6,006 bases of DNA from contig CALAFS010000209.1 of the NCBI GenBank assembly GCA_937892405.1, forward strand, positions 1 through 6,006, given 5' to 3'. The notes beneath the pieces are model-generated. The model was not told where the DNA came from, ran no database searches, and worked only from the letters and a program-made list of their open reading frames with translations. This DNA is from an uncultured Clostridia bacterium (lineage in GTDB: Bacteria > Bacillota > Clostridia > Oscillospirales > CAG-272). Made by a program: the position numbers and the translations under genes. Positions 1 to 5,017 of the stretch are shown one piece after another. Every line of letters starts with the position of its first letter. Positions within the stretch are counted from its first letter, which is position 1.

Positions 1-1192
1 GAAACAGCTCGCACTTTGCCCGTCCGACAAGAAGAGAGCGCACCGCGGCAACCGTCTCGGGAAGGCTCAGGGCGAACAGGCAGACGATAAACTCAAGATC
101 AAGAAGTGCCAGTGCCCCGGGCAGAGAGGAGAGGTGCAGAAGCCGTACGGGATCCACGCCGACCGCCCCGAGGTTTTCCAGCAGGAGGAGAATCGCCGTC
201 AGCACTGCGGCGGCAATAAAGCGCACACGCAGGGACGCGATGGCGTCGACAAAACGATCCTTGAAGGCAAAGCGCTGGGAGAAGCTCGTATAATCCGAGC
301 TCTTTCCTTTTTTGTTCTTCCCTTCCGGTGAGAGAATGCTGAGTGGCTCCTCTTCTTTCGGCGAAGAGATTTTTTCGCCGTAGATGTCACTCACGCCGTA
401 TTCCATCACGGTAGGCGTTCTCTTCGGGTCGGGCATGTCGTAGACGGTATGAGGCTCTTCCTTTTTTTCGGGCGCCGCTTCGCCGGGCTTCGGTTCCTCC
501 GCTTTTGTCATGCGCTCGTCGCCGATGATCTCCCGGATCTTTGCCCGTTCTTCTTCAAGGGTCGGCTCGGGCTTCGGCTCTTTGTCCTCCGGCTTTACCG
601 TCGGTTTTGTCAGGCGGATCGGATTGGACTCGGGATCGGGGTTCGGACCGCTGACATTGACTTCCTTCGCCTCGGCGACGGGTGCCGTATCGTTCTCCGC
701 GGTGGGATCGGAGGGGGACGCCTTATGCGGCGTCCGGCTCACCGAAGATCCGGTACCCGTGCGCGGGCGCGGATCGTTCACCATGCGGTAGTTTTCGCTG
801 ACCTCGGTAAAGCGCGGAAGATAGGTCGTCCAGATACGCGGGCGATCCTCTTCGGCAACCGGGGTATTGTATTTTTCGTTGACGCTGAAGTTCTCCGGAA
901 CGAGGAACTCCTCCCCTGCGGGAAGAGGTGTCTCCTTCTTCTTTTTATCTTTTTCCGGGTCGACGAGAACGCTCTCCTCTACCTTCGGCGCATTTTTCTC
1001 ATGCTCAAGAAGAGGCGAAGCGGTCGGTTTTTCCTCTTCAAATACGAGTCCGTGCGGCTCTTCGCGGAATACGAACTCCGTCGCGCCCTCTTCGTTTTTG
1101 GTTTCCGTGATGGCGCCGACTTTGTATTCTTCTTTGATTTGATTCAGAATATCTTCGATCTGCTCGGTCGGTTTTTCCCGATTGTCTGCCAT
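1..1192 (-). CDS. Hypothetical acidic protein with two C-terminal membrane segments (partial, 3' end outside window)
   Basis: The frame is open from an ATG at 1192 to the window edge, giving 397 codons with no stop, so the C-terminus is missing. A good Shine-Dalgarno sequence (AAGGAGAG) lies 8 nt upstream and fixes the start. The N-terminus (MADNREKPTEQIEDILNQIK) predicts a short amphipathic helix. Residues from about 25 to 320 are low-complexity and rich in Glu, Lys, Pro, Asp and Thr, so probably disordered and cytoplasmic. Two hydrophobic segments follow, at about 325-344 (FIAAAVLTAILLLLENLGAV) and 358-380, the second containing Asp and Glu. The gene starts 39 nt after the rlmB stop with no terminator between, so the two are probably cotranscribed. 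I do not recognise the family. The shape, a long charged tail on a hairpin of membrane helices, would suit a scaffold or envelope-associated protein, but that is a guess. Confidence 0.85.
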   Translation of the reverse strand, partial: MADNREKPTEQIEDILNQIKEEYKVGAITETKNEEGATEFVFREEPHGLVFEEEKPTASPLLEHEKNAPKVEESVLVDPEKDKKKKETPLPAGEEFLVPENFSVNEKYNTPVAEEDRPRIWTTYLPRFTEVSENYRMVNDPRPRTGTGSSVSRTPHKASPSDPTAENDTAPVAEAKEVNVSGPNPDPESNPIRLTKPTVKPEDKEPKPEPTLEEERAKIREIIGDERMTKAEEPKPGEAAPEKKEEPHTVYDMPDPKRTPTVMEYGVSDIYGEKISSPKEEEPLSILSPEGKNKKGKSSDYTSFSQRFAFKDRFVDAIASLRVRFIAAAVLTAILLLLENLGAVGVDPVRLLHLSSLPGALALLDLEFIVCLFALSLPETVAAVRSLLVGRAKCELF

Positions 1193-1200
1193 GGATCGTT

Positions 1201-1208
1201 CTCTCCTT
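1201..1208 (-). promoter_or_regulatory. Shine-Dalgarno site of the acidic membrane protein gene
   Basis: The minus strand reads AAGGAGAG with an 8-nt spacer to the ATG at 1192. It supports that start for a gene whose other end lies outside the window. Confidence 0.75.
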
Positions 1209-1231
1209 TCTTTCTCGGGATCGGGGAAATT

Positions 1232-2071
1232 TTATTCTGCGCGGCGCTGTCTTGCGACCTCCGCCATGATGACGGCGCCCGCCGCGGAAACATTCATCGA
1301 ATCGATGTGTCCGCACATGGGAATGGACACGGTAAAATCGCACTTTTCTCTGACGAGGCGGGTCATGCCGCTCCCCTCACTGCCGAGGACGAGTGCCACC
1401 GCGCTGTGAAAATCCACGCCGTCATACGATGCGCCGCCCATGTCGGTGCCGTAAATCCAGACGCCCTTTTCTTTCAGTTCGTCGATCGCCTGCGCGAGGT
1501 TGGTCACCCTCGCGACCCGCATATATTCGATCGCGCCCGCCGACGCTTTTGCCACCGTGGCACTGAGACCGACGGCGCGTCGCTTCGGAATCACGACGCC
1601 GTGCGCGCCGAGACATTCCGCACTGCGGATCAGGGCGCCGAGATTGCCGGGGTCCTCGATTCCGTCGCAGAGAATAAGGAAGGGCGCTTCCCCGCGCTCG
1701 GCGGCATAGGCGAGAATCTCGTCGAGAGATCTGTAATTGCGCTCGGCGGCAAAGGCGACGATCCCCTGATGGGCGCCGTGCCCCGAGAGCTGATCGAGCT
1801 TCTGTCTTTCGACCTCGTGAATCGGGATCTTTCTCGCCCCCGCCTCACCGACGAGGACGCAGACAGAGCCTTCCCGCTCCCCTGCCTGAATATAGATTTT
1901 ATCAATGTCCCGCTCGCTTGCGAGAAGCTCGCGCACCGCATTTCTGCCGAAAATCACATTTTCCGGCACTTCCTCGGGTTGCGGGCGCTCCTGCGCGGGA
2001 CGGTGGGAGAGATAAGGACGGCGCGGTCTGTCGCCTTTTCCTTTTCTGAAATTATTGTCTTTTCTGTCCAT
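1232..2071 (-). CDS. rlmB: 23S rRNA (guanosine(2251)-2'-O)-methyltransferase RlmB
   Basis: This 279-residue protein is a SPOUT-class (SpoU/TrmH family) methyltransferase. The family uses S-adenosylmethionine to methylate the 2'-O of G2251 in the peptidyl-transferase P-loop of 23S rRNA. Residues 1-35 are a basic, Arg/Lys/Pro-rich extension. Residues 38-115 match the SpoU substrate-binding domain (VIFGRNAVRELL, then HGAHQGIVAF). The catalytic domain shows all three SPOUT motifs: motif 1 at 136-161 with Asn143 and Arg149 (DPGNLGALIRSAECLGAHG), motif 2 at 226-236 (ALVLGSEGSGM), and motif 3 at 250-263 (IPMCGHIDSMNVSAA) with Ser258 and Asn260. The length suits the family. The ATG is the only start available: the frame stays open upstream through the leader hairpin but has no ATG, GTG or TTG there. 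The candidate Shine-Dalgarno GGAGAAG is 13 nt from the ATG, which is long, and lies mostly inside that hairpin. The exact methylation target is inferred from family resemblance. Confidence 0.93.
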   Translation of the reverse strand: MDRKDNNFRKGKGDRPRRPYLSHRPAQERPQPEEVPENVIFGRNAVRELLASERDIDKIYIQAGEREGSVCVLVGEAGARKIPIHEVERQKLDQLSGHGAHQGIVAFAAERNYRSLDEILAYAAERGEAPFLILCDGIEDPGNLGALIRSAECLGAHGVVIPKRRAVGLSATVAKASAGAIEYMRVARVTNLAQAIDELKEKGVWIYGTDMGGASYDGVDFHSAVALVLGSEGSGMTRLVREKCDFTVSIPMCGHIDSMNVSAAGAVIMAEVARQRRAE

Positions 2072-2086
2072 ATTTTTTCGCTTTCT

Positions 2087-2126
2087 TCTCCGTGAGAGAT
2101 ACGCGCGGGCGTATCTCTCACGGAGA
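2087..2126 (-). promoter_or_regulatory. Perfect 18-bp hairpin in the rlmB leader, burying the likely ribosome-binding site
   Basis: The arms 2087-2104 and 2109-2126 are perfect reverse complements (TCTCCGTGAGAGATACGC) around a 4-nt loop. On the minus strand the 3' arm carries GGAGA, the best Shine-Dalgarno candidate for rlmB. The structure lies between the predicted promoter and the ATG. No T-run follows on either strand (AGAAAGCGAAAA on minus, TCTTCGGGAT on plus), so it does not look like an intrinsic terminator. Each arm is also partly self-complementary (TCTC...GAGA), so smaller alternative hairpins are possible. A role in translational control or mRNA stability is inference. Confidence 0.75.
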
Positions 2127-2156
2127 TCTTCGGGATCGGTCGATTCTTTTTGACTT

Positions 2157-2185
2157 ATTATAACATATTTTTTTCTTTTTGTATA
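2157..2185 (-). promoter_or_regulatory. Predicted sigma-A promoter of rlmB with extended -10
   Basis: On the minus strand a TATAAT -10 box (2157-2162) is preceded by TGT, giving the extended TGnTATAAT form. A -35-like TATACA (2180-2185, four of six consensus bases) is spaced 17 nt away by an A-rich stretch. Transcription would start near 2150, leaving a leader of about 80 nt that contains the 18-bp hairpin. It follows the terminator of the upstream gene, so rlmB and the acidic membrane protein probably form one unit. Confidence 0.65.
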
Positions 2186-2226
2186 GAGGGAAAGCGAAAA
2201 AATTCTCTTTTTCCCGGAGAACGCGA

Positions 2227-2264
2227 AAATCGCGGTTCCCGCTCACAGGCGGAAACCGCGATTT
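2227..2264 (-). terminator. Rho-independent terminator after the small membrane protein gene
   Basis: The arms 2227-2242 and 2249-2264 form a 16-bp stem with one mismatch (C2238 against A2253) and a 6-nt loop. On the minus strand the stem ends in ATTTT, followed by CGCG, so the T-run is short. It lies 48 nt after the stop codon at 2313 and just before the rlmB promoter. The plus side also ends in a T-rich stretch (ATTTCTCT), but no plus-strand gene needs it. Confidence 0.7.
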
Positions 2265-2312
2265 CTCTGTATCTCTACCGTCGGATGCCGTCCCGCTCCG
2301 GTCGCTCCCCGA

Positions 2313-2768
2313 TTACGAGGCGTCGGCGGATTTTATGGCAACATACCACTCTCCGCTTCTCCGGACGGCGGACAGCGTCGCGTCCCATTCCCGCCCGTCC
2401 GCGGCAGACGCGCGAAGAGTGAGCACGGCGGCGTCTCCCGTGCGCCTGTAATCGGTCAGACGATAGGTGATTTTCTCTTCGGTGTCATATTCGGTGGTGT
2501 TCGTCGCGTACTGAACCAAGCGGGAGAGCGATGCCCCCGTCACCATCTGAATTCTCCGCACCGAAACGCGTGCATCGGGGTCGATGCAGTCATAGAACGC
2601 GGCACTGTCGTTTTCCTCCACCGCGCGCTGAAAGCGCTCCGCCATCGGGAGAGGAGAGGCGGCATACACGGAATACATCACGATCGCGGCGATCACGAGC
2701 AGAGCCACAACGCCGAGTGTGACAAACAGCGCGATCTTCGTTTTTTTGCTCATTTTCTTTGTTTTCAC
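2313..2768 (-). CDS. Small single-pass membrane protein with extracytoplasmic domain, NTF2-like candidate
   Basis: The protein has 151 residues. Residues 1-11 are Lys-rich (MKTKKMSKKTK), residues 12-35 are a strong hydrophobic segment (IALFVTLGVVALLVIAAIV), and residues 36-151 form a polar domain outside the membrane. There is no lipobox and no clear signal peptidase site, so I read it as an uncleaved N-in anchor. The domain begins with a helix and AERFQRAVEENDSAAFYDCI, then has beta-rich stretches (KITYRLTDYRRTGDAAVLTL) and ends with EWYVAIKS. This pattern recalls NTF2-like/DUF4878-type domains, but the match is only by eye. The start is GTG at 2768: AAAGGA lies 9 nt upstream, whereas the internal ATG (Met6, at 2753) has no comparable site. 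It has its own candidate promoter and terminator, so it is probably monocistronic. Function unknown. Confidence 0.85.
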   Translation of the reverse strand: MKTKKMSKKTKIALFVTLGVVALLVIAAIVMYSVYAASPLPMAERFQRAVEENDSAAFYDCIDPDARVSVRRIQMVTGASLSRLVQYATNTTEYDTEEKITYRLTDYRRTGDAAVLTLRASAADGREWDATLSAVRRSGEWYVAIKSADAS

Positions 2769-3099
2769 GGATTCGGTTCCTTTCTTGTCTTGTCATAGCC
2801 GCACAATACATGAAGATATCTATACGGCGGAGTGTCATATATTATCAAAAGCGGAATAAATGCAAATATAAATTTGCTTTTCTCCCCTTTACCGTCCTTT
2901 ATTGCCATCGGATACGCAAAGGGATATATGTAGTGCATCGGAGCGTGAGATCGGTCAAAATGCTATGTAGAAGATTCTGGGTGAAGGATATACAAAAACG
3001 CCTTCCGTTCTTCCGTCGTTTTCGCACTTATATCAATCTCTCGTTTTTCGGTACTTTCGTTCCCGCAAGGCGACAAATGCAAAAAAAGCCGTGCTACGA
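2769..3099. other. Gene-free spacer of about 330 nt
   Basis: I find no convincing gene here on either strand. The end near 2769 holds the Shine-Dalgarno site and a candidate promoter of the small membrane protein. An AT-rich patch contains an imperfect palindrome, GCAAAT-ATAA-ATTTGC (2862-2877), just upstream of the candidate -35 box, where an operator could lie. The remainder (about 2880-3095) has no recognised riboswitch or RNA family signature. A minus-strand T7 run (3081-3087) follows the zinc-ribbon terminator and might act as a backup stop, though I see no stem right before it. Confidence 0.55.
2819..2848 (-). promoter_or_regulatory. Candidate promoter of the small membrane protein gene
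   Basis: The minus strand has TTGATA (2843-2848, five of six -35 bases) and TATAGA (2819-2824, four of six -10 bases), 18 nt apart. Transcription would start near 2812, about 44 nt before the GTG. An alternative -10, GATAAT, overlaps the -35 box but lacks a good partner. This is a weak prediction from consensus matching. Confidence 0.35.
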
Positions 3100-3134
3100 A
3101 AAACGAGCATTTTCTGCTCGAAAATGCTCGTTTT
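3100..3134 (-). terminator. Rho-independent terminator after the zinc-ribbon gene
   Basis: The arms 3100-3114 (AAAACGAGCATTTTC) and 3120-3134 form a perfect 15-bp stem with a 5-nt loop. On the minus strand the 3' arm runs into TTTTT then CG. It begins 14 nt after the stop codon at 3149. The plus strand also ends in TTTT, so it could work both ways, though no plus-strand gene is present. Confidence 0.85.
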
Positions 3135-3148
3135 CCACTGGAGAGAGA

Positions 3149-3424
3149 TCAGGCGTTTCTCATTGCGGCGAAGCACTCGCTGCAGTAAACCGCCTTGCCT
3201 TCGGTCGGCTTGAAGGGCACTTGGCACTCTTTGCCGCACTTCGCGCAAACCGCACTGAACATCTCTCTGGTGCCACGGCTCGCGTTCTTTCTTGCGGCAC
3301 GGCATTCTTTACATCTCTGGGGCTCGTTCTCAAAGCCTTTCGATGCGTAGAATTCCTGCTCACCTGCGGTGAACACGAAATCATTGCCGCAGTCCTTGCA
3401 CTTCAATGTCTTGTCCTGGTACAT
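3149..3424 (-). CDS. Double zinc-ribbon protein (N-terminal zinc ribbon plus CxxC-x17-CxxC domain)
   Basis: This 91-residue protein has two predicted zinc-binding modules. The first uses Cys9/Cys12 (LKCKDCGNDFVFTAGEQEFY) and Cys38/Cys41 (RCKECR), the layout of the probable zinc-ribbon family (zf_Tbcl-like). The second uses Cys60/Cys63 and Cys81/Cys84 with exactly 17 residues between the pairs (VCAKCG ... VYCSEC), matching proteins named CxxC-x17-CxxC domain. A basic linker (RAARKNASRGTRE) joins them. Such proteins are common in Firmicutes and have no established function; nucleic-acid or protein binding is plausible. The start is ATG at 3424. Upstream GAGGAAAAAAGGAACC offers GAGG at 12 nt or AGGA at 4 nt, neither ideally spaced. 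It lies downstream of the SigH-like gene, perhaps on the same transcript, and ends at a strong terminator. Confidence 0.9.
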   Translation of the reverse strand: MYQDKTLKCKDCGNDFVFTAGEQEFYASKGFENEPQRCKECRAARKNASRGTREMFSAVCAKCGKECQVPFKPTEGKAVYCSECFAAMRNA

Positions 3425-3460
3425 GGTTCCTTTTTTCCTCGCTTAAATTAGGTAATTTTT

Positions 3461-3521
3461 GCCCGTGACGGATTCCAACCGACGCCTTTGTAAACAACGC
3501 TCTCCCTTAAGCTACCTGGGC
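3461..3521 (-). pseudogene. tRNA-like relic, possibly decayed tRNA-Val(UAC)
   Basis: The minus strand shows tRNA parts in order. GCCC (3518-3521) can pair with GGGC (3461-3464) as an acceptor remnant. TA is followed by GCTT-AAGGGA-GAGC, a D-arm with a 6-nt loop. TTTACAA (3488-3494) would be an anticodon loop reading TAC. GTCGG-TTGGAAT-CCGTC (3467-3483) resembles a T-arm with one stem mismatch, and its loop has G where TTCGAAT has C. The element is 61 nt, about 12 short of a tRNA. The anticodon stem does not pair properly, two inner acceptor pairs fail, and no CCA follows. Blocks such as GGGAGAGC, TTACAA, GTCGG and CCGTCA are what I remember from bacterial tRNA-Val(UAC), so decay of that gene is my inference. 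Chance similarity or a small structured RNA remains possible. Confidence 0.4.
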
Positions 3522-3530
3522 ATATAGATA

Positions 3531-4109
3531 CTAATCGTTCTCCTCGTGCAGAAGTTCTTTATGAGCGCGAAGCTTCTGAAAAAGGCGATCTCTCGCATTT
3601 CCCACCGACTTCTCGTCCCGTCCGAGCATCTCTGCCGCCAAAGAAACGGAATAGCCATGAACACAGAGAAGAAGAAACACGCGATACTCATACGCGGAAA
3701 GAAGCGCCCGGATCCGCCGGAGCAATGCCGCATACGCCTCATCGCGAAGGAGCGCCGCCTCAATACCGTCGGGCACAGCGACCGCCTCATCGTCCAGCGT
3801 GTCAAGAGAATTCGTCAGCGACTGTTCCCGCCGCACCGCCGAAGCCAGCCGACGGCAAACGCAGATCTTCGCATACAGACCGAAGGATACGCCGCTCTGC
3901 TCCGTCCGATAACCGAGCGCGGCATTGTGCAGCGCAATCTGTGCCTCCGCGAGCGCCTCCGCAAACGGAAGCTTCCCGTGGCAGATGTCCTCTGCCGAAG
4001 CGGTCAGCATCGGCATGTAGAGACGGGTCAACTCGGCGAACGCCTCGTCGCTCCCTTCCCTGACGGATCGGATCAGCGCATTGATCTCAGGATCGCTGTA
4101 GGAACGCAT
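3531..4109 (-). CDS. SigH-like sigma-70 family RNA polymerase sigma factor, diverged
   Basis: The protein has 192 residues. Residues 8-97 resemble sigma region 2: NALIRSVREGSDEAFAELTR, then ALHNAALGYRTEQSGVSFGL and YAKICVCRRLASAVRRE, laid out as in SigH (core binding and -10 recognition). Residues 135-182 form region 4 with a helix-turn-helix (YSVSLAAEMLGRDEKSVGNA) that corresponds to the SigH stretch ending in KSIDNALQR. Size and spacing fit SigH, the sigma factor for early stationary-phase and sporulation genes in Bacillus and Clostridia, and rlmB lies about 1.5 kb downstream as in many Firmicutes. The usual DIIQEG-type motif in region 2 is replaced by EALAEAQ, so core or promoter binding may differ, and I leave the gene symbol blank. 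No clear Shine-Dalgarno precedes the ATG (AAAGAGAAACGAAG). A near-consensus promoter lies directly upstream. Confidence 0.82.
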   Translation of the reverse strand: MRSYSDPEINALIRSVREGSDEAFAELTRLYMPMLTASAEDICHGKLPFAEALAEAQIALHNAALGYRTEQSGVSFGLYAKICVCRRLASAVRREQSLTNSLDTLDDEAVAVPDGIEAALLRDEAYAALLRRIRALLSAYEYRVFLLLCVHGYSVSLAAEMLGRDEKSVGNARDRLFQKLRAHKELLHEEND

Positions 4110-4407
4110 CTTCGTTTCTCTTTCTTTTTCTCTACCTACTATTATACCGTTTTATAAATATTTGTCAAGTGTTTTGTTAAAAAAAATTTGTTTTTGTGAA
4201 ACTTTTTTTCAATTTCGGGCAAAAACGGGAAGCGGACCCGAAAAAGTGACGAAAAAATCGTCCCGTATCTTCCCCTTCCGTCACCATCCGACACGACCGA
4301 TGCCTCAAAAAGCCGTCGCTCCGATCCCCTGTATCAAAGGCTTTTCCATCGGGCAAAGCCGTCTTTTTAAGGTTCCCTGCCCGTCGGACTTTTGAAAGAG
4401 GCGAAAG
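4110..4407. other. AT-rich spacer between the DUF4364 terminator and the sigma-factor start
   Basis: I see no gene here. It carries the sigma-factor promoter next to 4109 and A/T tracts upstream of it (4170-4215) that could act as an UP element. Several small hairpins follow: TGAAA/TTTCA (4196-4210), GACGA/TCGTC around five A residues (4248-4262), and GGCTTT/AAAGCC (4341-4362) followed by GTCTTTTT on the plus strand. On the minus strand, CGGG...CCCG is followed by TTTTT (about 4221-4240). None matches an RNA family I recognise. An 84-codon minus-strand frame in this stretch overlaps the upstream terminator and is not credible. Confidence 0.5.
4141..4168 (-). promoter_or_regulatory. Near-consensus sigma-A promoter of the SigH-like gene
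   Basis: On the minus strand a perfect TTGACA (4163-4168) and a perfect TATAAT (4141-4146) are separated by 16 nt. The upstream sequence is strongly A/T-rich. Transcription would start near 4134, giving a leader of about 25 nt. Housekeeping sigma-A would thus drive the alternative sigma gene, and the zinc-ribbon gene may be read from it too. Confidence 0.88.
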
Positions 4408-4442
4408 AACCACCGGAGGTGCTGACGGCACCTCCGGCGGTT
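4408..4442 (-). terminator. Rho-independent terminator after the DUF4364 gene
   Basis: The arms 4408-4422 and 4428-4442 form a 15-bp GC-rich stem with one G-U wobble on the minus strand and a 5-nt loop. The minus strand continues CTTTCGCC, so the T-run is imperfect. It starts 3 nt after the stop codon and ends the unit formed with the solute-binding protein gene. Confidence 0.8.
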
Positions 4443-4445
4443 TGC

Positions 4446-5000
4446 TTATCTTAAATATGCGATTTTCTGTGTGGTGGCGAAGAGAATGCCCCGATAGATG
4501 TCATCCGGCTTTGCCTCAAAGTTGCGGCGCGCCTCCTCCGCCTCCCCCTCCGAAGAAAAGGTCAGCGTCGTGTTCATGAGTTCGCCCACGGCGTCCGAGA
4601 CAACAAGATTCACGGCATAGCGCCCGTCCGCGAGTTTCGTCACGGAAGAGGTAATGTTCGCCTCTCTTTTCGCGAGAGACAGATATTTTGCGGCGGCGTT
4701 CAGACTCTTCTCGCGGAAGGCGGGATCCAATGTGTCGTAGAGCTCGGAGGCGATCATGCGCCCGCTCTTCGAGATCATGTAGTAGGTCTCGCCGTCCACG
4801 GTGTCGGTATAGAGATGTCCGTCATCGACAAGCTCCGAGAACGCTACCTCATACTCAAAGGAGAGCATGTAGGTGTTCTCCGCGATGATACGCATCAAGG
4901 TCGTCTTGTCGATCGGATACGCGATCTTCTCGAGCAAAAACAGGAGAAAGACCTTGATATCCGTCAGGGTGCGCAGACGGAAGTTTTTCGTTTTCTTCAT
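4446..5000 (-). CDS. DUF4364 family protein, predicted winged-helix
   Basis: The protein has 184 residues, close to the usual length of the family. It shows the expected order: TLTDIKVFLLFLLEKIAYPI (residues 11-30) as the first helix, a second helix with TTLMRIIAEN, then FEYEVAFSELVDDGHLY and the wing TVDGETYYMISKSGRMIAS. This is a PadR/winged-helix-like N-terminus. Residues 95-184 form a second part with beta strands (YAVNLVVSDA, MNTTLTFSSE), consistent with a dimerisation or sensing domain. The family is found mainly in Clostridia and is uncharacterised; DNA binding is inferred from the fold. The ATG lies 17 nt after the stop of the solute-binding protein gene, and the sequence between (ACAACCTTTCCGAAAACC) has no Shine-Dalgarno, so translation may depend on coupling. 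A strong terminator follows. Confidence 0.85.
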   Translation of the reverse strand: MKKTKNFRLRTLTDIKVFLLFLLEKIAYPIDKTTLMRIIAENTYMLSFEYEVAFSELVDDGHLYTDTVDGETYYMISKSGRMIASELYDTLDPAFREKSLNAAAKYLSLAKREANITSSVTKLADGRYAVNLVVSDAVGELMNTTLTFSSEGEAEEARRNFEAKPDDIYRGILFATTQKIAYLR

Positions 5001-5017
5001 GGTTTTCGGAAAGGTTG

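Noticed and set aside
449..2095. A 548-codon open frame on the plus strand
   Set aside because: It lies antisense to rlmB and the acidic membrane protein, whose motifs and ribosome-binding sites are clear. Its product is a low-complexity Arg/Phe/Leu-rich string with no domain; it follows from the codon bias of the GC-rich genes opposite.
2087..2126. The rlmB leader hairpin as an intrinsic terminator
   Set aside because: Neither strand has a T-run directly after the stem, and it lies downstream of a promoter rather than after a gene.
2111..2281. GTATCTCT shared by the leader hairpin arm (2111-2118) and the stretch after the upstream terminator (2269-2276)
   Set aside because: Only eight bases match exactly, which is expected by chance in such pyrimidine-rich spacers.
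2765..2908. A 47-codon minus-strand frame whose TGA overlaps the GTG start of the small membrane protein, with a hydrophobic stretch
   Set aside because: The overlap resembles translational coupling, but there is no Shine-Dalgarno before its ATG and it runs across the candidate promoter.
2759..3451. A 230-codon plus-strand frame across the spacer and zinc-ribbon gene
   Set aside because: It has no ribosome-binding site, runs antisense to the zinc-ribbon gene and through its terminator, and has no recognisable domain.
3425..3530. A T-box or other riboswitch in the gap before the zinc-ribbon gene
   Set aside because: No T-box TGGNACCGCG sequence, no terminator/antiterminator pair and no known aptamer core is visible; the tRNA-like blocks explain the structure better.
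4177..4431. An 84-codon minus-strand frame in the spacer before the sigma-factor gene
   Set aside because: It starts inside the DUF4364 terminator, has no ribosome-binding site and ends in A/T tracts beside the sigma promoter.
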